23,743 nt of DNA from an uncultured Eubacterium sp. Lineage in GTDB: Bacteria; Bacillota; Clostridia; Lachnospirales; Lachnospiraceae. Numbering within the stretch: the first letter of the stretch is position 1; each line of letters starts with the position of its first letter. Positions 1-6,410 of the stretch are shown one piece after another. The notes beneath the pieces were generated by a model that saw only the letters and a list, made by a program, of their open reading frames with translations, ran no database searches and had not been told where the DNA came from. Where the stretch lies: positions 1-23,743 of the forward strand of contig CAJUIH010000049.1 in NCBI GenBank assembly GCA_910586045.1, given 5' to 3'. The position numbers and the translations under genes are program-made.

Positions 1-294
1 GATAGAAGCGCATAGGCAAAGTTATAGAGACAAAAATCTAAAAAACAGGTTCCTGGCTCTATTTTTTTGCCCTGAAATGTAAATTTTTTTGTGAATATGA
101 TAAAAAAGTCCTTTACAAAACGTCACTGGCAGACCATTTTCGGAGGGTTATATTTAATCGGTTATTGCCGGATTCCAAAATATATGGTATATTTCCAATA
201 TGGGAAATCAAAAAGCCGTGACGGCTGGCATAAAGTGTTAACTAAACATTTCTGTTTTTGTCTTTTAGTATTTCAACAAAAGAAAGGAAAAGCA
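1..294. other. Upstream intergenic stretch with small dyads
   Basis: No supportable gene lies here. The reading frame of the downstream transporter stays open back to an ATG at 91, but that extension is not hydrophobic in the usual family way, and the strong ribosome binding site is at 282-288. Two small symmetric sequences are visible: ATTTCC(191-196)/GGAAAT(203-208), and a 13-bp dyad AGCCGTgACGGCT at 214-226. Either could be a hairpin or an operator. I could not find a convincing -35/-10 pair. Confidence 0.4.
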
Positions 295-1245
295 ATGGAA
301 ATCGAACAGTCAAAAAAGCAGCGGCTGCATTCGCTGCTGCTGGTAATAACAGCGTGGATCTGGGGGACGGCGTTTGTGGCGCAGAGCGCGGGCGGTGATT
401 TGGTTGGGCCTTATACGTTTAACTGCATCCGTTCCTTGATTGGGGGAGTGGTTCTGCTTCCGGTCATCCGGCTGTCGGACCGCCTGCATTTGGCAAAGCA
501 GCGGCCGGCAAATAGGAAAGAGCGGCGTTTGCTTTTGGCGGGCGGGATTGCCTGCGGCGCGGCGCTGGCAGTGGCGAGCAACCTGCAGCAGATGGGAATG
601 TATCTTGGGGCTTCTGCGGGCAAAGCGGGATTTTTGACGGCATGTTATATCTTGCTCGTTCCTGTTTTCGGGCTTTTTCTTGGAAAAAAATGCCGTTGGA
701 ATGTATGGGCGGGCATTGTGGCCGCGGTTTGCGGGCTGTATTTGCTGTGTATTCATGGGGAACTGCGGCTGGAGTTTTCGGATGCGCTGCTGCTTGCCTG
801 CGCGGTTTCTTTTGCGGTGCATATACTCGTGATCGACTATTTTGCGCCGATGGTGGACGGGGTGCGGATGTCATGTATCCAGTTTTTGGTAAGCGGCTTG
901 CTGTCTTTTATACCGATGTTTGCTGTGGATATGAAACATTCTATGACCGGAATTGTACAATGGGCGCCGGCGCTTGCGGATCCGTATGCGTGGATTTCTA
1001 TTTTATATGCGGGCGTGCTTTCCTGCGGCGTGGCGTATACGCTGCAGATTTTGGGGCAGCGCGGGGTGCATCCCGCGACGGCTTCGCTTTTGATGAGCCT
1101 GGAATCGGTGTTTTCCGTATTGGCGGGATGGGTGCTTTTAAAAGAAAGGCTCTCTGGCAGGGAATTGGCAGGCTGCGTGCTGATTTTCGGGGCGGTAGTT
1201 TTGGCGCAGATGCCGGTGGGAATAACAAAGAATCGTAATAAATAA
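295..1245 (+). CDS. DMT superfamily transporter, EamA family
   Basis: This is an inner-membrane permease of the drug/metabolite transporter superfamily with two EamA repeats. Its substrate cannot be read from the sequence; family members export amino acids, metabolites or drugs. The protein is 316 residues, the usual family length, and alternates about ten hydrophobic segments with short basic loops. The first repeat begins with a W-x-W-G-T-A-F-V segment at about residues 18-25, typical of EamA. The second repeat ends in a conserved segment of the S-L-E-S-V-F-S-V-L-A-G type followed by a K-E-R-L motif. I chose ATG 295 because AAAGAAAGG lies just upstream and because residues encoded before it do not resemble the family. 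The AmmeMemoRadiSam genes follow 20 nt later, so it may be co-transcribed with them, but no functional link is implied by the family itself. Confidence 0.85.
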   Translation: MEIEQSKKQRLHSLLLVITAWIWGTAFVAQSAGGDLVGPYTFNCIRSLIGGVVLLPVIRLSDRLHLAKQRPANRKERRLLLAGGIACGAALAVASNLQQMGMYLGASAGKAGFLTACYILLVPVFGLFLGKKCRWNVWAGIVAAVCGLYLLCIHGELRLEFSDALLLACAVSFAVHILVIDYFAPMVDGVRMSCIQFLVSGLLSFIPMFAVDMKHSMTGIVQWAPALADPYAWISILYAGVLSCGVAYTLQILGQRGVHPATASLLMSLESVFSVLAGWVLLKERLSGRELAGCVLIFGAVVLAQMPVGITKNRNK

Positions 1246-1265
1246 CAAAGAAAGAAGGAATGCAT

Positions 1266-2120
1266 ATGGGGATTTTAGCAGGATTTATGGTTCCTCATCC
1301 GCCTTTGATCGTACCGGAAATCGGAAAGGGACAGGAGCGGATGATTCAAAAAACAATAGACGCATATCATAAGGTTGCGGCACGCATCGGTGAACTGCGG
1401 CCGGAAACGATTGTTTTGCTTTCGCCGCATCAGACGATGTATGCGGATTATTTCCATATATCGCCGGGAAGCGGGGCAGAGGGGGATTTTGGCCAGTTTC
1501 GGGCGGGAAATGTCAGGATGGAGGTTTCTTATGATACGGCTTTTGTACAGGAGCTGTGCCGCAAGGCGGAGCAGGCGGGACTGGCGGCTGGAACGGACGG
1601 GGAGCTGGAGAAGCGGCTGGACCATGGCACGATGGTGCCGCTTTATTTTGTAAACCAATATTGGAACGCGTACCGGCTTGTGCGGATCGGCCTTTCCGGG
1701 CTGCCGCTTTCGCAGCATATGGCGCTTGGGCGTTTGATCCAGGATACGGTGCGGGCTTTGGGCCGCTCGGCTGTGATCATTGCGAGCGGGGATTTATCGC
1801 ATCGGTTAAAGGCGGACGGGCCTTATGGTTACCAGAAAGAAGGGCCTGCGTATGATACGCGCGTCATGGATGTGATGGGGCGCGCCGCTTTTGGGGAACT
1901 GCTTTCGTTTTCCGAAGATTTTTGTTCCAGGGCAGGGGAATGCGGGCACCGTTCTTTTACAATGATGGCCGGGGCGCTGGAAGCGGAAGCAGGTGCGTCC
2001 AAGGAAAGGCCGGGAAAAGAAATCGCGGCGTCCAGGCTTTCGTATGAGGGTCCATTCGGTGTTGGATACGGTGTCTGTATGTATGAGATCAAAGAAAAGG
2101 CGCCTGCTGACGGAAGGTGA
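1266..2120 (+). CDS. LigB-like extradiol dioxygenase-fold protein of the AmmeMemoRadiSam system
   Basis: The 284-residue protein has the class III extradiol dioxygenase subunit B (LigB/Memo-like) fold. Visible family marks are MVPHPPL at residues 8-14, LSPH at 52-55, LDHGTMVP at 118-125 and SGDLSH at 174-179. Histidines 11, 55, 120 and 179 are candidate metal ligands. In many Firmicutes this domain is the N-terminal half of a fusion with an AMMECR1 domain; here it ends at its own stop and AMMECR1 is a separate gene 127 nt downstream. The biochemical reaction is unknown; the set of this fold, AMMECR1 and a radical SAM enzyme is a recognised but uncharacterised trio. ATG 1266 is preferred over ATG 1260 because AAGGA (1255-1259) abuts 1260 but is 6 nt from 1266. 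It could be labelled system protein B, though that name strictly belongs to the Memo family. Confidence 0.8.
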   Translation: MGILAGFMVPHPPLIVPEIGKGQERMIQKTIDAYHKVAARIGELRPETIVLLSPHQTMYADYFHISPGSGAEGDFGQFRAGNVRMEVSYDTAFVQELCRKAEQAGLAAGTDGELEKRLDHGTMVPLYFVNQYWNAYRLVRIGLSGLPLSQHMALGRLIQDTVRALGRSAVIIASGDLSHRLKADGPYGYQKEGPAYDTRVMDVMGRAAFGELLSFSEDFCSRAGECGHRSFTMMAGALEAEAGASKERPGKEIAASRLSYEGPFGVGYGVCMYEIKEKAPADGR

Positions 2121-2159
2121 ATAAGATCAAAGAAAAAACGTTGGCTGACGAAAAGTGAA
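2086..2159 (+). repeat. Imperfect tandem duplication of the LigB-like gene's 3' end
   Basis: Positions 2086-2121 and 2124-2159 match at 29 of 36 bases with a 38-bp period. The first copy is the coding end of the LigB-like gene including its TGA. The second lies after the stop and, in its own frame, still reads a near copy of the terminal peptide (EIKEKAPADGR-stop against KIKEKTLADEK-stop). This is best explained by a tandem duplication or slippage event followed by drift. Confidence 0.75.
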
Positions 2160-2163
2160 AGAA

Positions 2164-2210
2164 ACAGAAAAAGACGGAAGAAGACAGAAAAAGACGGAAA
2201 ATGACAGAAA
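2164..2210 (+). repeat. A/G-rich 20-bp tandem repeats
   Basis: The 16-mer ACAGAAAAAGACGGAA occurs identically at 2164-2179 and 2184-2199, and a partial third copy starts at 2205. The period is 20 bp. The tract fills the gap between the LigB-like gene and the AMMECR1 gene and is almost free of pyrimidines on this strand. Confidence 0.8.
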
Positions 2211-2247
2211 GAATCAGGGAAAATGAAAACAGGAAAGGAGATTCGTT

Positions 2248-2778
2248 ATGCCGCAAAAAAAACAGGGGGATGCTTATGCAGACCTTGCACGCAGAACCAT
2301 TGAGGAGTATGTCCGCACAGGCAAATTGCTTGCGGTTCCGCAGGGGCTTCCGCAGGAAATGTACACGGAACGGGCGGGTGTGTTTGTTTCCATTAAAAAA
2401 GAAGGGAATCTGCGCGGTTGTATTGGGACGATTCAGCCAGCCTATGCGTCTATAGCGCAGGAGGTGATCTGCAATGCAGTCAGTGCTTCTACGAGGGATC
2501 CAAGGTTTTCTCCGATTGCGCCGGAAGAATTAGACCGGCTGACGATCAGTGTGGACGTACTCGGTGCAATGGAAGCGATTGCGTCCACCGACCTGCTGGA
2601 TGTCAAGCGTTACGGCGTTGTTGTGACGAATGGGAACCGGCGCGGGCTGCTGCTTCCGAATCTGGACGGCGTAGATACGGTGGAGGACCAGGTGGCGATT
2701 GCCATGCAAAAAGCAGGTATCGGGTATCAGGAGGCGGTACAGTTGGAGCGTTTTGAAGTTGTACGGCATTATGAATGA
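2248..2778 (+). CDS. amrA: AMMECR1 domain protein (AmmeMemoRadiSam system protein A)
   Basis: This 176-residue protein consists of a single AMMECR1 domain. The family hallmark LRGCIGT is present at residues 55-61, and a second conserved stretch, RDPRFSPI, is at residues 83-90. The molecular function of bacterial AMMECR1 proteins is not established; they co-occur with a Memo/LigB-fold protein and a radical SAM enzyme, as here. ATG 2248 has a clear ribosome binding site, AAAGGAG at 2234-2240, with 7-nt spacing, which argues that it is a true separate gene and not the remains of a frameshifted fusion. The next gene starts 24 nt after its stop, so the two are very likely co-transcribed. In related genomes the domain is often the C-terminal half of a LigB-AMMECR1 fusion. 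Confidence 0.9.
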   Translation: MPQKKQGDAYADLARRTIEEYVRTGKLLAVPQGLPQEMYTERAGVFVSIKKEGNLRGCIGTIQPAYASIAQEVICNAVSASTRDPRFSPIAPEELDRLTISVDVLGAMEAIASTDLLDVKRYGVVVTNGNRRGLLLPNLDGVDTVEDQVAIAMQKAGIGYQEAVQLERFEVVRHYE

Positions 2779-2801
2779 TCCGGGAGGGGGACGATCCATT
2801 T

Positions 2802-3650
2802 ATGAAAGCAGTTTGTCAGACGTGTATGCACCACTGCAGCCTGGAACCAGGACAGCGCGGGATCTGCGGGGCAAGAGAAAATAAGGACGGCGGGATTGTA
2901 TGTGTCAACTACGGCCGGATCACGGCGCTGGCACTGGATGCGATAGAAAAAAAGCCGCTGCGTCTGTTTGCGCCGGGCAGTAAGATTTTATCGGCCGGCA
3001 GCTTTGGATGCAATTTATCCTGCCCGTTTTGCCAAAATCATGAAATATCCATGTTAAACCGCAAGACGGCGCAGGACAGCGGCGGGATTTCGCGCGTGGC
3101 CTATGTATCGCCGAAAGAGCTGGCCGAAGAGGCTTATGCAAACCGTGATATGGGAAATATCGGCCTTGCGTTTACGTATAATGAACCTTTGGTCGGATGG
3201 GAGTTTGTACGTGATACCGCGAAACTGGTAAAAGCGTATGGGATGAAAAATGTGCTCGTTACAAATGGGACAGCATCACTGGAAGTACTGGAGGAATTGC
3301 TTCCTTTTATAGACGCGATGAATATTGACTTAAAAGGGTTTCGTGAGGAATATTATCAGAAGCTGGGCGGCAGCCTGTCTGCGGTACAGGCGTTTATTAC
3401 GCGGGCAGCGGCAGCGTGCCATGTAGAGCTGACGACTCTGGTTGTGCCGGGTGAAAATGACAGTGCCGCGGAAATGGAAGAAGAGGCAAAATGGATTGCT
3501 TCGCTTCCGTCCGCGGTTGCGCTCCATGTCACACGCTTTTTCCCGCGTTACCATATGACGGACCGCAGCGCGACGGATGTACAGCAGGTTTACCGTCTGG
3601 CAAATATAGCGGGAAAGTACCTGGAACATGTATTTGTCGGGAATTGTTAA
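2802..3650 (+). CDS. amrS: AmmeMemoRadiSam system radical SAM enzyme
   Basis: This is a radical S-adenosylmethionine enzyme of 282 residues. The cluster-binding motif CNLSCPFC gives cysteines 70, 74 and 77. The N-terminus carries additional cysteines (C5, C8, C12, C22) followed by GARENKDG, the layout typical of this family and of pyruvate-formate-lyase-activase-like enzymes. The reaction is unknown; a glycyl-radical activase-like or peptide-modifying role has been speculated for the family, but nothing in the sequence proves it. ATG 2802 is chosen because a GGGAGGGGG tract (2782-2790) precedes it and the protein then begins as the family does. An earlier ATG at 2775 overlaps the amrA stop but lacks a ribosome binding site. 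The gene ends 17 nt from the end of the opposing editing-protein gene. Confidence 0.9.
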   Translation: MKAVCQTCMHHCSLEPGQRGICGARENKDGGIVCVNYGRITALALDAIEKKPLRLFAPGSKILSAGSFGCNLSCPFCQNHEISMLNRKTAQDSGGISRVAYVSPKELAEEAYANRDMGNIGLAFTYNEPLVGWEFVRDTAKLVKAYGMKNVLVTNGTASLEVLEELLPFIDAMNIDLKGFREEYYQKLGGSLSAVQAFITRAAAACHVELTTLVVPGENDSAAEMEEEAKWIASLPSAVALHVTRFFPRYHMTDRSATDVQQVYRLANIAGKYLEHVFVGNC

Positions 3651-3665
3651 AACAAACAAAGCGCA

Positions 3666-3678
3666 GGTTAGCAACCTC
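3666..3678. terminator. Short hairpin between convergent genes
   Basis: AGGTT-AGC-AACCT forms a 5-bp stem with a 3-nt loop exactly at the meeting point of the two convergent genes, overlapping the minus-strand stop codon. Read on the minus strand it is followed by a T-rich stretch (TTTGTTTGTTTT). It is short, so termination by it is only possible, not shown. Confidence 0.3.
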
Positions 3679-4222
3679 CCGTCCCCAAAAGCCGCACCAT
3701 GACCGGCGTATGCTGTACAGCCGGCAGAAATGTTTCAAACAGGTCCTTTGTTTTCAGCTTCAGGCTGGAGGTGTTCACGCATGGATGGCACCCCAGCCAT
3801 TCTTTGTTTCGCACGTCTTCGTCTACTAATAGCCGCACCCGGTTGCCTTTGTCATTCATCAGCCCAAGGACACTGACAGCACCCGGCTTCAGATCTAAAA
3901 ATTCCTCCATATAGGCCGCATCGGCGAACGAAAGCCTTGCGCTTTGAATCTGCGCGGAAAGTTCTTTCGTTTTAAACGGCTTATCCCCTGGCATCATCAA
4001 AAGGTAAAAGTCTGTTTTCTGCCGGTTGCATAAAAAAAGGTTTTTGCAGATTGGCACATCTAAAACCGCGTCGATTTCATGGCAGGCTTCCATTGTAAAG
4101 GCCGGCGGATGGTCTGTGTGCAGATAGGGGATATGAAGCTTGTCCAAACAATCATAAACCCGGCATTCCCTGTCCGCGCGCCCGGCCAGGTCACGGGGTC
4201 TTCCATTTTGTAATTGTATCAT
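3668..4222 (-). CDS. YbaK/ProX-type aminoacyl-tRNA deacylase (prolyl-tRNA synthetase-associated domain)
   Basis: The 184-residue protein belongs to the YbaK/prolyl-tRNA-synthetase-associated editing family, whose free-standing members hydrolyse misacylated tRNA-Pro (for example Ala-tRNA-Pro). Family marks visible are YDCLDKLHIPYLHTDHPPAFT near the N-terminus (residues 23-43), the CKNLFLCNRQKTDFYLLMMPGDK core with the conserved lysine, and a late SVLGLMND...VRLLVDED segment. The length is normal for a stand-alone member. On the minus strand AAAGGAG (at 4232-4238 in plus coordinates) lies 9 nt before the ATG. The gene is transcribed away from the heat-shock operon and shares the 4223-4473 intergenic region with it. 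Its exact tRNA specificity cannot be fixed from the sequence. Confidence 0.85.
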   Translation of the reverse strand: MIQLQNGRPRDLAGRADRECRVYDCLDKLHIPYLHTDHPPAFTMEACHEIDAVLDVPICKNLFLCNRQKTDFYLLMMPGDKPFKTKELSAQIQSARLSFADAAYMEEFLDLKPGAVSVLGLMNDKGNRVRLLVDEDVRNKEWLGCHPCVNTSSLKLKTKDLFETFLPAVQHTPVMVRLLGTGGC

Positions 4223-4321
4223 GTATGCATGCTCCTTTTCGATCGTTTTGTCTGCTATCTTAGCACTTTTTTACACAACCCGCAGGAAAACCGCACAAGT
4301 TTATAAAATTTTAATAATTTG

Positions 4322-4351
4322 TTCACAAAAACTTTTAAAATAATTTGTGAA
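4322..4351. promoter_or_regulatory. 8-bp inverted repeat upstream of the hrcA promoter
   Basis: TTCACAAA (4322-4329) and TTTGTGAA (4344-4351) form a perfect inverted repeat with a 14-nt spacer, ending 6 bp before the -35 box of the hrcA promoter. The position suits an activator or a second repressor, but the regulator is unknown and the region is AT-rich, so chance is not excluded. Confidence 0.35.
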
Positions 4352-4357
4352 AACTTG

Positions 4358-4386
4358 TTGACAAAGAAAATAGGGAGTGATATCTT
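4358..4386 (+). promoter_or_regulatory. Sigma-A promoter of the hrcA-grpE-dnaK-dnaJ operon
   Basis: A consensus -35 TTGACA (4358-4363) is followed after exactly 17 bp by TATCTT (4381-4386), a four-of-six -10 match. The predicted transcription start falls at about 4393, just upstream of the CIRCE element, the normal arrangement for HrcA autoregulation. Confidence 0.75.
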
Positions 4387-4399
4387 AGTCATATCGATA

Positions 4400-4426
4400 T
4401 TAGCACTCTAATTTAATGAGTGCTAA
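4400..4426. promoter_or_regulatory. CIRCE operator (HrcA-binding site)
   Basis: The sequence is the canonical TTAGCACTC-N9-GAGTGCTAA with both 9-bp arms perfect. HrcA binds this element and represses class I heat-shock genes; its own gene follows immediately, so the operon is autoregulated and is expected to be induced when GroE is titrated by misfolded protein. Confidence 0.98.
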
Positions 4427-4473
4427 CAACACATCGGCAAAGAGAGTTCATATAATTAAGAAAGCGAAAGGTT

Positions 4474-5547
4474 GTGAAGTTGCGTCTTATGGAAAGACTG
4501 GACGAAAGAAAGACCAAGATATTAAAAGCTATTATTAAAAATTATCTGGACACAGGCGAGCCGGTCGGTTCAAGGACAATTTCGAAATATACAGACCTGC
4601 ATCTTAGTTCGGCAACCATTCGTAACGAAATGTCCGACCTGGAAGAATTAGGATATATTCTCCAGCCGCATACATCGGCCGGACGGATTCCTTCGGATCA
4701 GGGCTACCGCTTCTATGTGGATAACCTGATTGAGGAAAAGAATCAGGAAATTGCGAGTATGCAGAATTTTGTGATTGAGCATACCGAAAAAATGGAACAG
4801 GTATTAAAAAATGTAGCAAAGCTGTTAGCAAATAATACCGAATATGCGGCCATGATTACCGGCCCGCAGTACCATCATAATAAAATCAAATTTATCCAGT
4901 TGTCAAAAGTCGATGAACACCAGCTTTTATGCGTGATTGTCCTGGAGGGGAATATTGTGAAAAATAAAATGCTGGATATGGAAGACGAGCTGGAAGGGGA
5001 GCAGATTTTAAAACTGAATATTCTGCTGAATACGAGCCTGAACGGGCTGTCGATCGAACAGATTAATCTTGGAATGATTTCCGCGTTAAAAGACCAGGCC
5101 GGGATCCATGGAAAGCTGATAGGCGACGTGCTGGACGCGGTGGCAAAGGCGGTCGGGGAGGATGAGGACTTACAGATTTATACAAGCGGCGCTACGAATA
5201 TTTTTAAATATCCGGAGCTGTGCAATTCGGAAAAAGCAAGCGAGTTTATCTCGGCTTTTGAAGAAAAAAAGATGCTGGCAAGTATGATTACCGACAAGCT
5301 GGAAAACAATGATCCGGGCACGGGCATTCAGGTGTACATTGGGGACGAAAGCCCGATTAAAACAATGAAAGACTGCAGCGTCGTAACGGCTTCGTATGAA
5401 CTTGGCCACGGCGTAACCGGGATGATCGGCATAATCGGCCCAAAGCGGATGGATTATGAAAAAGTATTGGATAACCTGAAAAATTTAAAAAAGCAATTAG
5501 ACGTCATTTATCCTAAAGAAAAAAAGCCGACGGACGGCTATGATTAG
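4474..5547 (+). CDS. hrcA: Heat-inducible transcription repressor HrcA
   Basis: HrcA is the repressor that binds CIRCE upstream of this operon. The protein has the N-terminal winged-helix domain with the family motif SSATIRNEMSDLEELGYI, then SAGRIPSDQGYRFYVD, and a long C-terminal GAF-like/dimerisation region, for about 357 residues in total, which is normal. The start is uncertain. GTG 4474 is only 2 nt from GAAAGG (4466-4471); TTG 4480 would have ideal 8-nt spacing from it; ATG 4489 gives MERLDERK, closest to how relatives begin. The coordinates given are the longest form. It is the first gene of hrcA-grpE-dnaK-dnaJ. After the stop codon the sequence repeats a drifted copy of the gene's last codons. 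Confidence 0.97.
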   Translation: MKLRLMERLDERKTKILKAIIKNYLDTGEPVGSRTISKYTDLHLSSATIRNEMSDLEELGYILQPHTSAGRIPSDQGYRFYVDNLIEEKNQEIASMQNFVIEHTEKMEQVLKNVAKLLANNTEYAAMITGPQYHHNKIKFIQLSKVDEHQLLCVIVLEGNIVKNKMLDMEDELEGEQILKLNILLNTSLNGLSIEQINLGMISALKDQAGIHGKLIGDVLDAVAKAVGEDEDLQIYTSGATNIFKYPELCNSEKASEFISAFEEKKMLASMITDKLENNDPGTGIQVYIGDESPIKTMKDCSVVTASYELGHGVTGMIGIIGPKRMDYEKVLDNLKNLKKQLDVIYPKEKKPTDGYD

Positions 5548-5574
5548 GATGAAAAACCGGCAGACGGTTAAAAT
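5521..5574 (+). repeat. Imperfect 30-bp duplication of the hrcA 3' end
   Basis: The last coding segment of hrcA (5521-5544) is echoed at 5551-5574 with a 30-bp period and 17 of 24 matching bases. The frame is kept, so the second copy reads DEKPADG-stop against KKPTDGYD-stop. The match is modest and could be partly chance. Confidence 0.45.
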
Positions 5575-5591
5575 AGAAAGGAGTACAGCGC

Positions 5592-6323
5592 GTGGAGGCT
5601 TATAAAGAAGAAAATAAGGAAGATATGGAATCGATAAATCAGATGGAGCAGGACGAAGACGGCAAAATGCCGGAAAACGAAGACGTATGCGAAACGCCGG
5701 ACGGGGAAGAAGATGCCGAATGGATGCAGGAGGATACGGATGCGCACGATCCGTCAGGGCAGGAAGCGTCAGAAGACGGGGATGCGGCGCAAGACGGTGA
5801 CGGGACGAAAACATCAGACGGTACCGAGGAAAAAAAGGGGCAGGGCGAAGGAAAGAAAGGGTTTTTTAAGAAAAACAAAAAGAAAGATAAAAAGGATGAA
5901 AAAATTGAAGAACTGACTGACCAGGTAAAACGCCAGATGGCTGAGTTTGATAATTTCCGCAAGCGTACGGAAAAGGAAAAGAGCCAGATGTACGAGATCG
6001 GCGCGAAAAGTATTATTGAAAAAGTGCTTCCGATTGTAGATAATTTCGAAAGGGGCCTTGCGGCTGTACCGCAGGAAAATCAGGACGACGCGTTTGTAGA
6101 CGGAATGAATTTGATTTACAAGCAGATGCTTACCATGTTAGAAGAAGCGGACGTGCGGCCGATCGAGGCGGTGGGCAAGGAATTTGACCCGAACCTGCAC
6201 AATGCGGTTATGCAGATGGAAAGTGAGGAATACGAATCCGGGATCGTCGCACAGGAGCTTCAAAAAGGATATATGTACCGGGACAGCGTCGTAAGGCACA
6301 GCATGGTCGCGGTGGTAGGCTAG
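5592..6323 (+). CDS. grpE: Nucleotide exchange factor GrpE
   Basis: GrpE drives ADP release from DnaK. The protein is 243 residues. Residues 1-80 are a strongly acidic, low-complexity tail, 81-102 are a lysine-rich block, 103-135 form the long dimer helix (EELTDQVKRQMAEFDNFRKR), and the C-terminal beta domain ends with the family signature SVVRHSMVAVVG at 232-243. The tail is longer than in many orthologues. GTG 5592 is chosen because AAAGGAG (5577-5583) sits 8 nt upstream; an ATG at 5625 is a weaker alternative with AAGGA 4 nt away. It lies 44 nt after hrcA and 87 nt before dnaK, in the same operon. Confidence 0.96.
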   Translation: MEAYKEENKEDMESINQMEQDEDGKMPENEDVCETPDGEEDAEWMQEDTDAHDPSGQEASEDGDAAQDGDGTKTSDGTEEKKGQGEGKKGFFKKNKKKDKKDEKIEELTDQVKRQMAEFDNFRKRTEKEKSQMYEIGAKSIIEKVLPIVDNFERGLAAVPQENQDDAFVDGMNLIYKQMLTMLEEADVRPIEAVGKEFDPNLHNAVMQMESEEYESGIVAQELQKGYMYRDSVVRHSMVAVVG

Positions 6324-6410
6324 TAAAGGCATTGGGTTAGAAATTGCTTACCGGAGCAAACAGTTCCGGAAGTGTTGATACTGATTATATTATTTAGGAG
6401 GAATGGGATC

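Noticed and set aside
91..294. N-terminal extension of the EamA transporter to ATG 91
   Set aside because: The extra 68 residues are not family-like and have no ribosome binding site, whereas ATG 295 has one.
1260..1265. ATG 1260 as the start of the LigB-like gene
   Set aside because: The AAGGA ribosome binding site touches this codon; ATG 1266 is at proper distance. The difference is two residues.
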